From Nordella sp. HKS 07 (lineage in GTDB: Bacteria; Pseudomonadota; Alphaproteobacteria; Rhizobiales; Aestuariivirgaceae), in NCBI RefSeq assembly GCF_011046735.1, contig NZ_CP049258.1, forward strand, positions 5,350,001-5,414,000: a stretch of 64,000 bases of DNA, read 5' to 3'. Positions 28,094 to 37,473 of the stretch are shown piece by piece (the stretch's first letter is position 1; the number at the start of each line of letters is the position of its first letter). The position numbers and the translations under genes were made by a program. The notes under the pieces were generated by a model. It had not been told where the DNA came from, ran no database searches, and saw only the letters and a program-made list of their open reading frames with translations.

Positions 28094-30577
28094 ATGCTTA
28101 GATTTTTGGGTTGGCTTTTCACGGTTGGGTTCATCGCGTTTCTCGGCGTCGCGGGCGGCGTCGGCTATGTAATCTGGGACATGTCGAAGGGCTTGCCGGA
28201 TTACAAGCAGCTTGCTCTCTACGAACCGCCGGTGATGACCCGCGTGCATGCGGCCGACGGCACCCTCGTCGCCGAATATGCCGAGCAGCGCCGTCTCTTC
28301 GTGCCGATCAACGACATCCCGAAAAAGCTGATTCAGGCCTTCCTCTCCGCCGAAGACAAGACCTTCTATACACATCAAGGTCTTGACTGGCCGGGGCTCG
28401 CGGCGGCGGGCTTGCGCTACATCGAGGTCAAGGTCACCGGCAAAGGGCAGATCGTCGGCGCCTCGACCATCACCCAGCAAGTGACCAAGAACTTCCTTCT
28501 CACCAACGAGCGTTCCGTCGAGCGCAAGATCAAGGAAGCCATCCTGGCGCATCGCATCGAGCAGGCCTTCAACAAGGACCAGATCCTCGAGCTGTATCTC
28601 AACGAAATCTTCCTCGGTCTCAATTCCTACGGTGTCGCCGCCGCCTCACTCAATTATTTCGGCAAGTCGCTGAGCGAGCTTTCGCTCGAGGAGGTCGCCT
28701 ATCTCGCGGCGCTGCCCAAGGGGCCGAACAACTATCATCCCTTCCGCCAGACCCAGCGCGCCATCGAACGGCGCAACTGGGTGCTGGGTGAGATGTACAA
28801 CAACGGCTACATCAGCGCCGCCGAGCGCGATGCGGCGCAAGGCAAGCCGCTGGTCGTCAATCCGCGGCCCTTCGGCGCCCAGCTCTTCGCCGCCGAATCC
28901 TTCGCCGAGGAAGCGCGCCGCGAACTTGTCCAGATCTATGGCGAGGACAAGCTGATGAAGGGCGGCCTGTCGGTGCGCACCACCCTCGACCCGAAGCTGC
29001 AGATCTATGCACGCCAGGCCCTGGCCCGTGGCCTCATCACATTCGACCGCAAGCGCGGCTTCCGCGGGCCGATCAAGAACGTGTCGGCCGCCGACGATTG
29101 GGGGGTGACCATCGGAAAGATGAGAGTGCCGTCCGACCTCGATCCCTGGCGCCTCGCCATCGTTCTCGAAGTCGGCGATGACGGCGCCAAGATCGGCCTG
29201 CAGCCGAAGACGCTCATCTCCGGCACCATCGACAAGGCGCGCGAGACCGGCACTGTGCCGGTCGGGCTGATGAGCTGGGCGCGCAAATATATCGACGGCA
29301 CGAAGCTCGGGCCGGAGATCAAGAAGGCGGGCGACGTCTTGTCAGTTGGCGATGTCATCTATGTGGCGCCCGACAAGACGGCAGGGCGCTTCCATCTGGT
29401 CCAGCTTCCCGATGTCGAGGGCGCACTCGTCGGCATGGATCCGCATACCGGCCGCGTGCTGTCGCTGGTCGGCGGATTCTCCTATGGCAAGAGCCAGTTC
29501 AACCGCGCCGTCCAGGCACTGCGCCAGCCGGGCTCCGCCTTCAAGCCCTTTGTCTATGCCGCAGCGCTCGACAATGGCTATACGCCGTCCTCGGTGATCC
29601 TCGACGCGCCGATCGAATTCAAGATGTCGAATGGCGAGATCTGGAAGCCGAAGAACTATCAGGAGAAGTTCTACGGACCCTCGACGCTGCGCCGCGGCAT
29701 CGAGCAGTCGCGCAACGTGATGACGGTGCGCCTCGCCAACGATCTCGGCATGAGCCGGGTAGGCGAACTGTCGCAGCGCGTCGGCATATATGACAAGGTG
29801 CCGAACCAGCTTGCCTACGCGCTGGGCGCGGGCGAGACGACGCTTCTCAAGATGACGACCGCCTACAGCATCATCGCCAATGGCGGCAAGAAGATCGAAC
29901 CGACGCTGATTGATCGCGTGCAGGATCGCTACGGCAAGACGATCTACCGACACGACAAGCGCGAATGCGTCCAGTGCAGCAACCAGGTCTGGCAGGGCCA
30001 GGCCGAGCCCGAGCTGTTCGACATCCGCCCCGAAGTGATGAATCCTTACACCGCCTATCAGATCACCTCGATGCTGGAAGGCGTCGTCGAGCGCGGCACC
30101 GGCAAGAAGCTCCAGGCGGTCGGCAAGCCCGTTGCCGGCAAGACCGGCACCTCCAATGACGAGCGCGATGCCTGGTTCATCGGCTTCACGCCGGATCTCA
30201 CCGTCGGCGTCTATATCGGCTACGACAACCCGAAGCCCATGGGCAAGGGCCGCACCGGCGGCAATCTGGCGGCACCCGTCGTCGCCGACTTCATGCGTAT
30301 GGCCTTGCGCGACAAGCCGGCGACGCCTTTCCGTGTGCCGAAGGGCATCGAGCTCATCCCCATCAACGTGAAGAGCGGCCAGCGTGATCTGTTCGGCGAT
30401 CCAGGCGTCATTCTCGAGGCGTTCAAGCCGGGTGAAGAGCCGCCGTCCAAGACCACGGTGATCGGCGATCAGGTCGCGACCTCGGGCGTTCCGCTCGACG
30501 GAACCAGCGCGCAGCCGCCCGAAAGCGATGCGGTGATCGAAGGTGGGTTGACGACCGGCACCGGCGGCCTCTATTGA
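28094..30577 (+). CDS. mrcA: Penicillin-binding protein 1A (bifunctional glycosyltransferase/transpeptidase)
   Basis: The 827-residue inner-membrane enzyme polymerises and cross-links peptidoglycan. One N-terminal membrane anchor (residues 5-30) is followed by a GT51 domain with SAEDKTFYTHQGLDWPG (catalytic Glu) and GASTITQQVTKNF. An OB-like linker comes next, then the transpeptidase domain with nucleophile motif SAFK in GSAFKPFVYA, SRN in EQSRNVMT, and KTGT in AGKTGTSNDERDAWF. The tail is Pro/Gly-rich. The length is typical of alphaproteobacterial PBP1A. The gene follows amiC and precedes prfB, as in many relatives. A small TTGCC/GGCAA inverted repeat lies immediately before the ATG. Confidence 0.97.
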   Translation: MLRFLGWLFTVGFIAFLGVAGGVGYVIWDMSKGLPDYKQLALYEPPVMTRVHAADGTLVAEYAEQRRLFVPINDIPKKLIQAFLSAEDKTFYTHQGLDWPGLAAAGLRYIEVKVTGKGQIVGASTITQQVTKNFLLTNERSVERKIKEAILAHRIEQAFNKDQILELYLNEIFLGLNSYGVAAASLNYFGKSLSELSLEEVAYLAALPKGPNNYHPFRQTQRAIERRNWVLGEMYNNGYISAAERDAAQGKPLVVNPRPFGAQLFAAESFAEEARRELVQIYGEDKLMKGGLSVRTTLDPKLQIYARQALARGLITFDRKRGFRGPIKNVSAADDWGVTIGKMRVPSDLDPWRLAIVLEVGDDGAKIGLQPKTLISGTIDKARETGTVPVGLMSWARKYIDGTKLGPEIKKAGDVLSVGDVIYVAPDKTAGRFHLVQLPDVEGALVGMDPHTGRVLSLVGGFSYGKSQFNRAVQALRQPGSAFKPFVYAAALDNGYTPSSVILDAPIEFKMSNGEIWKPKNYQEKFYGPSTLRRGIEQSRNVMTVRLANDLGMSRVGELSQRVGIYDKVPNQLAYALGAGETTLLKMTTAYSIIANGGKKIEPTLIDRVQDRYGKTIYRHDKRECVQCSNQVWQGQAEPELFDIRPEVMNPYTAYQITSMLEGVVERGTGKKLQAVGKPVAGKTGTSNDERDAWFIGFTPDLTVGVYIGYDNPKPMGKGRTGGNLAAPVVADFMRMALRDKPATPFRVPKGIELIPINVKSGQRDLFGDPGVILEAFKPGEEPPSKTTVIGDQVATSGVPLDGTSAQPPESDAVIEGGLTTGTGGLY

Positions 30578-30613
30578 GCCCGCTCAACCAGTCAACTTTT
30601 TCGAAGCAAGATC

Positions 30614-31745
30614 ATGCGCACCGAAATCAGCAATCTCGTCGACGAGATGAAGCAGTCCATAGGACTGCTGAGGAGGCATCTTTGACTGGGATAACGCCCA
30701 GAAAAAGCTCGCCGAACTGAACGCCCGGTCCGAGGATCCGGCGTTCTGGAACGATCCGCAGGTCGCGCAGGACCTCATGCGCAAGCGCCAGGACCTCGAG
30801 AGCCGCATCAAGCTGGTGCGCCACCTCGAACAGACGATCGAGGACAATACCGGCCTGATCGAACTCGGCGAGGCGGAAGGCGACCAGGCCATCGTCAAGG
30901 ATGCCGAGAAGGCTCTGACCGGTCTCAAGGACGAGGTCGCCAAGCATGAGATCGAGACCTTGCTGTCGGGCGAGGTCGATCCGAACGACACCTTCCTGCA
31001 GGTGAATGCCGGCGCCGGCGGCACCGAGAGCCAGGACTGGGCCAGCATGCTCTTGCGCATGTATGTGCGCTGGGGCGAACAGCACGGCTATAAGGTGGAG
31101 ATCCTCGACGAGCATGCGGGTGAAGAGGCCGGCATCAAGTCGGCAACCATCCAGGTGAAGGGCCATAATGCCTATGGCTGGCTCAAGACGGAATCAGGCG
31201 TGCATCGGCTGGTGCGCATATCGCCTTATGATTCCAATGCCCGCCGCCACACCTCCTTCGCCTCGATCTGGGTCTATCCGATCCTCGACGACTCGATCGA
31301 CATCCAGGTCAATGAGAGCGACTGCCGCATCGACACCTATCGCGCCTCGGGCGCCGGCGGCCAGCACGTCAACACCACCGATTCGGCGGTGCGCATCACC
31401 CATATTCCGACCGGCATCGTCGTCGCCTGCCAGAGCGAGCGCTCGCAGCACAAAAACCGCGCCACCGCCTGGAAGATGCTGAAGGCACGTCTCTACGAGT
31501 TGGAGTTGCAGAAGCAGCAGGAGAAGGTCGACGCGGCCAACGCCAAGAAGACCGATATCGGCTGGGGGCACCAGATCCGCTCCTACGTGCTGCAGCCCTA
31601 TCAGCTGGTCAAGGATCTGCGCACCGGCAAGACGAGCACCAACCCACAGGCGGTACTCGGCGGTGACCTCGACGAATTCATGGCCGCCTCGCTCGCCCAG
31701 CGCGTGCATGGCGGCGGCCCGTCGCAGGTGGAAGATATCGACTGA
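30614..31745 (+). CDS. prfB: Peptide chain release factor 2, programmed +1 frameshift
   Basis: RF2 recognises UGA and UAA stop codons and triggers peptide release. The gene needs a programmed +1 shift. Codons 1-23 run from ATG 30614 to CTT 30680-30682 and are followed by an in-frame TGA (30683-30685). Skipping one T and resuming at GAC 30684 gives [10 protein letters not shown] and an open frame to TGA 31743-31745, 376 residues in total. The shift signal is the classic one: AGGAGG three bases before CTTTGAC. The catalytic GGQ is in [13 protein letters not shown]. The stop-codon reading tripeptide, SPF in E. coli, is SPY here ([13 protein letters not shown]). This is autoregulation by RF2 abundance. 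Confidence 0.97.
30671..30686 (+). promoter_or_regulatory. prfB programmed +1 ribosomal frameshift site
   Basis: AGGAGG (30671-30676) acts as an internal Shine-Dalgarno sequence three bases upstream of the slippery CTT TGA C (30680-30686). The arrangement matches the well-known RF2 recoding signal. Confidence 0.95.
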
Positions 31746-31802
31746 TCCGGGCTTGAGATCAGCGCAGTTGATGCGATAGCCTGCCTGGAAATCTTCAACG
31801 TG

Positions 31803-31850
31803 GCGCGTGAACCGAGGGAAAACCTGTATCCACTTTTCCTGATCACGCGC
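31803..31850. repeat. REP-like palindrome between prfB and the Rieske gene
   Basis: The outer arms are GCGCGTGA (31803-31810) and TCACGCGC (31843-31850); the inner arms are GGAAAA (31817-31822) and TTTTCC (31834-31839) around an ACCTGTATCCAC loop. It belongs to the same structural class as the elements at 37421 and 18109. Confidence 0.8.
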
Positions 31851-31866
31851 TAACCAGGCAAGTGTC

Positions 31867-32880
31867 ATGCTCAATCTCGATCCGCGCTACTATATCGATC
31901 CCGCTGTCTATGACCGCGAGCGCAACCAGCTCTTCGCCAGAACCTGGCAGTTGCTCGGGCCGGTATCGCAGGTCGCCCAGCGCGGAGAGTATTGCGCCGT
32001 CGAGATCGCCGGCCACAAGGTCTTCGCGATCAGGGGCAGGGACGGTAAATTGCGTGGTTTCCGCAATCTTTGCCGCCACAGAGGCGCCCGCTTGCTCGAG
32101 GAGGGCAATGGCCGTTGCCCGACCATCCGCTGCCCCTATCATCAGTGGGTGTGGGCCGACGATGGCCGGCTCATGAACGTGCCGTGGTTCGGCGAGGACC
32201 CCGATTTCAAGCTCGAGGACTGGCGCCTGGCCGAGATCCCGGTCGCCGAGTGGCGCGGGCTCCTTTTCATCGCCATCGATCCCTCGATGACGCTCGATCA
32301 GCAACTGGGCGATCTGGTCGGCGAGATCGCCGACGAGCCGATCGAAGGATACACCCCGATGCGCACCGAGCGCATGGTCTTCGACGCCAACTGGAAGATC
32401 TACACGGACAATTTCGTCGAGGGCTATCACATACCGGGCATCCACCCGCAATTCTTCGCGGCGATCGATTTCGAGCAGTTCAAGACCACCGCGCATGACG
32501 GCCTGATCCGCATGACGGCGCCGCCGCGCGACGGACTGTTCTATCGCGGCAAGTGGCTGTGGATGTGGCCGAACTGGACCCTTTCGCTGTTCGACGGCGG
32601 CATGAACACATCCAGGATCAATCCCCTGGGACCGGACCGCACCGAGTTGATCTACAATTTCTATTTCGCCGACACCTCCGAAGACAAAGCTCAGGAGCGC
32701 GATGATCTGGTGGCGCGCAATCTCGCCATCGTGCGCGAGGATTTCGAGATCTGCCTGGAGACCCACAAGAACTACGCCTCGGGCGCCTATACGCCCGGCC
32801 CCCTGTCGCCCCGCCACGAGGCGGGAGTCGCTTATTTCCAGGACCGCATCCGGAACAGTCTCGGGCCTATGACTCCCTGA
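31867..32880 (+). CDS. Rieske-type aromatic ring-hydroxylating oxygenase, alpha subunit
   Basis: The 337-residue protein has an N-terminal Rieske [2Fe-2S] domain with ligands CRH (Cys and His) and CPYH separated by about 17 residues (about 73-95). A C-terminal catalytic domain follows, with the mononuclear-iron histidines in [15 protein letters not shown]. An acidic segment, [12 protein letters not shown], probably supplies the third ligand. Such enzymes insert oxygen into, or demethylate, aromatic and quaternary amine substrates using electrons from a separate reductase. No reductase, ferredoxin or beta subunit is nearby, so the partner and substrate are unknown. It follows prfB after a REP-like palindrome. 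Confidence 0.9.
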   Translation: MLNLDPRYYIDPAVYDRERNQLFARTWQLLGPVSQVAQRGEYCAVEIAGHKVFAIRGRDGKLRGFRNLCRHRGARLLEEGNGRCPTIRCPYHQWVWADDGRLMNVPWFGEDPDFKLEDWRLAEIPVAEWRGLLFIAIDPSMTLDQQLGDLVGEIADEPIEGYTPMRTERMVFDANWKIYTDNFVEGYHIPGIHPQFFAAIDFEQFKTTAHDGLIRMTAPPRDGLFYRGKWLWMWPNWTLSLFDGGMNTSRINPLGPDRTELIYNFYFADTSEDKAQERDDLVARNLAIVREDFEICLETHKNYASGAYTPGPLSPRHEAGVAYFQDRIRNSLGPMTP

Positions 32881-33151
32881 GGAGGGGCCATAAGGAGCCT
32901 TGATTTATCGAGAGAATCCTCGAAACTGCACTCTTGCGGGGCGACCAAGGCCAAGCGCGGTGCTGGTCGGGTGGCTGCCATTGTTTGGCCGTCATTCATG
33001 GGCTTATCTCGCTGATATTCGCAGTGTTTCCGATATTTTGCGGGCCCCGGGGTGTCGGAAGGTTTGCGTATTCGGACGGTTGGTATGGCGGCATTAGCCG
33101 TGGGCGCGTGGCTGTAACTAGACGACATTTTCGTACGGGGCTGCTCAGGCT

Positions 33152-36100
33152 TTGCGGCGATTCTTGAAAACGACGGCGCTGGTGCTCCTAGGTCTCGTGG
33201 CGATCGTCGTCATCGGGGGCGGTGTCTTTTTCATCCGGTTGATGAGCGGACCGGTATCGCTGGACTTCATGCGCGACCGCATCCAGGCCCAGATCAATTC
33301 CAATCTTGGCGGCGGCCTCAAGGTCAATCTCGAAGGGGTGATGATCGAGCGGGATGCCACCACCGGCATGCCGCATTTCCGCCTGCGCAATGTCGAATTG
33401 GCCGATGCTCAAGGCGAGGTCATCGCGCGCGCCCCGAAGGCCGCCATCGGCGTCGATGGCAGTGAACTTATGAGCGGCGCGGTGGTGCCGAAGCAGATCG
33501 AGCTGATCGGTCCTCGTATCGTAGCCAGACGCACGCTGGGCGGCGGCTTCAAGCTCGGTTTCGATGAACATGCCGTGGCGGACAACGGGAAGGACGCAAC
33601 CGGCAAGTCCAATCAGGAGACCAATCTGCAGCAGGTCGCTCCCGAGACGCAGGGCGGGACAGTGATCGACTTCCTGAGCGGCGTCACGCCGGGCTCCGAG
33701 GAGGCGAACTCCGCGATGGCGAGTCTCGACGCCATCCTGGTCAGCGACGCGGTCATTCAACTGGTCGACGAGGTCAACGGCACCAGCTGGAGCATTCCCA
33801 AGGCGAGCCTGGCCTTCAAGCGCATGCCGTATGGTTTCACGCTCTTTTCCGAGGCCAAGATTGCTTCGGGCGGCGATCCGTGGCGCGCCGAGATATCAGC
33901 GAGCTATCGCCGCGAGCGCAAGTCGTTCGCCGTTTCGGCGCGCGTTACCGATCTCGTGCCCGCCAACATCGCCGACGATATCTTCGCTCTCTCGAAGCTC
34001 GCCCAGGTGAAGCTGCCCCTTTCCGGCCATGTCGAGATGGAGGTGAGCGAGGACGCCAAGATAATGAATGGCTCGGCCGAGTTCACCGCGGCGGCGGGCG
34101 AGGTGGGATTGCCGGGTTTCATCGCCGAGCCGATCGCGGTGAATGAGGGGCTGCTGCGGCTCGACTTCGATCCAAAGACTGGCGGCGTGGAAATCAGCAA
34201 CTCGACCTTGATGATCGGCGGATCGCCGGCCCAGATCGGTGGCCGCATCGTCCCGATCCGCCAGCCCGACGGCCGCCTCGACGCGCTCAAGATCGAGATC
34301 AATGCGCGCAATCTGAGCCTCGACCCCAATTCGATCGTCAAGGACCAGATCGCCATCGACCGGGTGGACTTCGCCGGCGTCGCCTCGGTGCGCGAGGCGC
34401 GCTTCGATGTCGAGGACGCGGTCATCATGGCGGGCAATGCCGGCGTGCGCTTGCATGGCACTTTCACCGGCGGTGAGCGCTCGGTCGGCATCAAGCTCGC
34501 TGGCCGCGTGCGTGACGTGACGGCGCCGATCCTGAAGCGGCTGTGGCCACCGATCATCGCGCCCAACTCCCGCAAATGGGTGAACACGAATATCCTCGCC
34601 GGCCGCATCACCGACGGCGAGTTCGTCATCAACCTGCCGGTCGACGGGCTGGCCGACGGGGTCCAGAACAAGCTTATTCCAAATGACGCCATCGCGGCAC
34701 GCTTCGGACTCGATGGCGTCACCACCACCTATTTCGGCGGCCTTCCGCCGATCACCGAGGCCTCGGGCGAGGGTACGCTCGGCGGGGATACCTTTTCCCT
34801 GCGCCTCGACAAAGGGGTAGTGCGCACACCATCCGGCAAGAAGGTCGATCTGAGCAAAGGCACGCTCAAGATGACGGCGCTGCTCGCGCCGATGACGCCG
34901 GCCGAGATCCATCTCGAGGGAGAAGGCAGCGTGCCGACCTTCATCGAGTATCTCGATCTCGACCCGTTGAACCTGGTCACCAAGAGCGGCGGCAAGGCTA
35001 GGGACCTGACCGGCGACGCCACGGTGGCGGTCGACCTTCATCTGCCGCTCAAGCAGATCGTCGATCGCGACGACGTCAAGGTCTCCGCCACGGCCAAGCT
35101 GCGCAACGCCGGTCTCAAGGACGCGCTCGATGGCATCGATCTGAATGACGGCGTCATCGATCTCAAAATCACCGAGACTTCCGTCCGGGCGGAAGGCACC
35201 GCCAAGCTCAACGATATCGCCGCCAAGGTCACCTGGTGGCGCGACGGGGGAGCGGACAGCCCGCAGAACGCCATCATCGAGACGACCCTCGACGCCAAGC
35301 AGCGCGACGCCATCGGCGCCAAGGTCAACGACTATGTCAGCGGACCGGTGAAGGTCAAGGTGAGGGCAGAGGGTTTCCGCGACGAGGTTCAGAAGATCAA
35401 GGTCGAGGCCGATCTCTCAAAGGCCTCGTTGCGGCTCGCCGCCATCGACTGGTGGCGCCCGCCGGCGCCACGCACAACGGCGAACTTCGAATACACGCCA
35501 GGCGACGGCAAGGCCGGCCGGATCGACGATCTCACCATCAAGGGCGACGGCTTCCTGATGAAGGGACAGCTCGCCATCAACGGCGCCGGCGTCATGGCGG
35601 ACGCCAAGTTTCCGACCGTTGTCCTCAATGAGGACAACCGTTTCGGCGTCGTCATCACGCAGAGCAGCGAGGCGACGAATGTTTCGATCAACGGCGTGAG
35701 TTTCGACGCAAGGCCGATGATCCGCTCGCTCTTCGCCAACCGTCCGGCGCCGTCCGGCGACGAGGGCTCGGGCAAGGACAAGGGGAAAGGCAAGGGCGTG
35801 GTGATCGTCGACGCGGTCGTCGACAAGGTCTATGCGCATCGCGGCGAGGTCGTCACAGGCGTCGCCGGCAGTGTCGTCCTGCGCGACGGCTATGTCGAGC
35901 GCGCCACCATCAATGGCAGCTTCATCAGCGGCCAGCCGATCACCATCCGCGTCATGCCGGCCGATGACGGCGGTCGCGATTTGCGTGTCGGTGGTCGCGA
36001 CGCCGGCTCGGCTTTGCGTGCCGCCAATCTCTATTCCAAGGTCGCCGGCGGTCAGATCGATTTCACGGCGAAGCTCGGCGCCGGCGCCGATTCAACGGTG

Positions 36101-36595
36101 CGCAACGGCCGCCTCACATTGCGCGATTTCGAAGTGCGCGACGAAGCGGCACTGGCCGAGCTCGACCAGAAGGGGAGGCCCAAGAAGGCAGGTCCGCGCA
36201 AGGGCGGGGTGATTTTCTCGCGTCTGACCTTGCCCTTCACCAGTGACGCGCGCTTCATCCGCATCGGCGACACGCTGGTCAAGGGACCGGAGCTCGGCGC
36301 CACCGCCCAGGGCCTCATCCGCAAGACCGACGGCGCCATCGACATCGACGGCACCATCATTCCGGTCTATGCGCTGAATTCGGCGATCGGCGAGATTCCT
36401 ATTCTCGGCCAGATCCTCACCGGCGGCAAAGGCGAAGGCATTTTCGGTCTGACTTATGCGGTGGGCGGCACCATGTCCCAGCCGCGCTTCCAGGTTAATC
36501 CGGTATCCGCCATCGCCCCCGGCATCCTGCGCAAGTTCTTTGAATATGGCGGCAGCAACGAACCCGCGGTCAAACGTCGGGAGCGCAACAATTGA
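33152..36595 (+). CDS. Large AsmA-like protein (DUF3971, YhdP/TamB-type lipid-transfer candidate)
   Basis: The 1147-residue protein has a single N-terminal membrane anchor (about residues 8-30), then a DUF3971 region (VSLDFMRDRIQAQINSNL...) and a very long beta-rich repetitive body. An AsmA C-terminal-like segment (GNRVYALNSAIGEIPILGQIL-type block near 1070-1110) precedes a basic end. AsmA-like proteins such as YhdP, TamB and YdbH form periplasm-spanning grooves that move phospholipids to the outer membrane. The predicted architecture fits, but the role here is inference. Translation starts at TTG 33152, the only start before the membrane anchor. Its stop overlaps the next gene's start (TTGA). 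Confidence 0.88.
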   Translation: MRRFLKTTALVLLGLVAIVVIGGGVFFIRLMSGPVSLDFMRDRIQAQINSNLGGGLKVNLEGVMIERDATTGMPHFRLRNVELADAQGEVIARAPKAAIGVDGSELMSGAVVPKQIELIGPRIVARRTLGGGFKLGFDEHAVADNGKDATGKSNQETNLQQVAPETQGGTVIDFLSGVTPGSEEANSAMASLDAILVSDAVIQLVDEVNGTSWSIPKASLAFKRMPYGFTLFSEAKIASGGDPWRAEISASYRRERKSFAVSARVTDLVPANIADDIFALSKLAQVKLPLSGHVEMEVSEDAKIMNGSAEFTAAAGEVGLPGFIAEPIAVNEGLLRLDFDPKTGGVEISNSTLMIGGSPAQIGGRIVPIRQPDGRLDALKIEINARNLSLDPNSIVKDQIAIDRVDFAGVASVREARFDVEDAVIMAGNAGVRLHGTFTGGERSVGIKLAGRVRDVTAPILKRLWPPIIAPNSRKWVNTNILAGRITDGEFVINLPVDGLADGVQNKLIPNDAIAARFGLDGVTTTYFGGLPPITEASGEGTLGGDTFSLRLDKGVVRTPSGKKVDLSKGTLKMTALLAPMTPAEIHLEGEGSVPTFIEYLDLDPLNLVTKSGGKARDLTGDATVAVDLHLPLKQIVDRDDVKVSATAKLRNAGLKDALDGIDLNDGVIDLKITETSVRAEGTAKLNDIAAKVTWWRDGGADSPQNAIIETTLDAKQRDAIGAKVNDYVSGPVKVKVRAEGFRDEVQKIKVEADLSKASLRLAAIDWWRPPAPRTTANFEYTPGDGKAGRIDDLTIKGDGFLMKGQLAINGAGVMADAKFPTVVLNEDNRFGVVITQSSEATNVSINGVSFDARPMIRSLFANRPAPSGDEGSGKDKGKGKGVVIVDAVVDKVYAHRGEVVTGVAGSVVLRDGYVERATINGSFISGQPITIRVMPADDGGRDLRVGGRDAGSALRAANLYSKVAGGQIDFTAKLGAGADSTVRNGRLTLRDFEVRDEAALAELDQKGRPKKAGPRKGGVIFSRLTLPFTSDARFIRIGDTLVKGPELGATAQGLIRKTDGAIDIDGTIIPVYALNSAIGEIPILGQILTGGKGEGIFGLTYAVGGTMSQPRFQVNPVSAIAPGILRKFFEYGGSNEPAVKRRERNN

Positions 36596-37218
36596 TCCTC
36601 ATCGGCCAATATGACTCGCCTTTCGTGCGCCGTGTCGGCATCGCGCTGACGCTATATGGTCTGCCATTCGAGCACCGTCCCTGGTCGACCTTCGCCGACG
36701 CCGGCAAGATCAAGCCCTACAATCCGCTGAGCCGGGTTCCGACACTCGTGCTCGATGACGGCACGGCGCTGATCGAAAGCCACCTCATTCTGGACTATCT
36801 CGACAATCTCGTGCCGCAGAAGCGCGCGTTGTTTCCGCGCCGCGAGCCCGAGCGCCATCGCGCCCTCAAGGTGGCGGCGCTGGCGACCGGCATGGCCGAC
36901 AAGGCAGTGAGCCTCTTCTATGAGAAGCGCCTGCATGAGCAGGCCTCGCATATCTGGGTCGAGCGCTGCGGCGGCCAGATTCTCGGCGCGCTGGCGGAGC
37001 TCGAGACCGACCGGGCGGCGAGAGCGACAGATTATTGGTTCGGCGATCGCATCGGCCATCCCGATATCGCCGTCGCCGTTGCCCTGCGTTTCCTCAACGA
37101 GGCGCATCCGGGCCTCGCGCGCATGGAAAATTATCGCGCCCTCAGAGACCATGGCGAGCGGCTTGAAGCCCTCCCGGCCTTCCGCGAGATCGCTCAACCC
37201 TTCATTCCGCCGACCTGA
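36592..37218 (+). CDS. Glutathione S-transferase family protein
   Basis: The 208-residue cytosolic protein has an N-terminal thioredoxin-like glutathione-binding domain with YDSPFVRRVGIAL, the cis-Pro block SRVPTLVLDDG, and the glutathione gamma-Glu site ESHLILDYLD. An all-helical C-terminal domain follows. It may conjugate or reduce electrophiles with glutathione; the substrate is unknown. Translation begins at TTG 36592, overlapping the stop of the AsmA-like gene as TTGA, so the two are coupled. The gene is convergent with tyrS, with palindromic repeats between them. Confidence 0.9.
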   Translation: MILIGQYDSPFVRRVGIALTLYGLPFEHRPWSTFADAGKIKPYNPLSRVPTLVLDDGTALIESHLILDYLDNLVPQKRALFPRREPERHRALKVAALATGMADKAVSLFYEKRLHEQASHIWVERCGGQILGALAELETDRAARATDYWFGDRIGHPDIAVAVALRFLNEAHPGLARMENYRALRDHGERLEALPAFREIAQPFIPPT

Positions 37219-37230
37219 AAAAGAACAGCG

Positions 37231-37280
37231 GAATTTGCAGCGGATTAACAGCGGATTTGCAGGGATTTGCAGGGATTTCC
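37231..37280. repeat. Short degenerate GGATTTGCAG tandem repeat
   Basis: Between GST and tyrS the unit GGATTTGCAG recurs with variations (GAATTTGCAGC, GGATTAACAGC, GGATTTGCAG twice, GGATTTCCG). Two units are exact and adjacent (37253-37272). It is non-coding. Confidence 0.7.
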
Positions 37281-37360
37281 GCGTAAACCGCTGGCACAGG
37301 GAGATTCCGACCCGCGATTTTTCTCATCCTTGGGCCCGTGATCGCAAGTACCGTACATAG

Positions 37361-37473
37361 ATCACGATGAGTTTGGATTGAGTCAATCCAAACTCATAAA
37401 CGCGATCGATCTCAATATTTTAGCGCGGGATTCTTGCGAAAAACCGGTGTCCACTTTTTCGCATCCCGCGCTA
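37361..37473. repeat. Two-palindrome REP element overlapping the tyrS stop codon
   Basis: The first palindrome has perfect 15-bp arms ATGAGTTTGGATTGA (37367-37381) / TCAATCCAAACTCAT (37383-37397). The second has TAGCGCGGGAT (37421-37431) / ATCCCGCGCTA (37463-37473) and inner arms GCGAAAAA (37436-37443) / TTTTTCGC (37455-37462). The outer arm supplies the tyrS TAG stop. A related element lies at 52355-52444. Confidence 0.92.

Noticed and set aside
37219-37470. Possible CRISPR-like array or small RNA gene
   Set aside because: Repeats are short, degenerate and adjacent without spacers; the palindromes fit REP elements.
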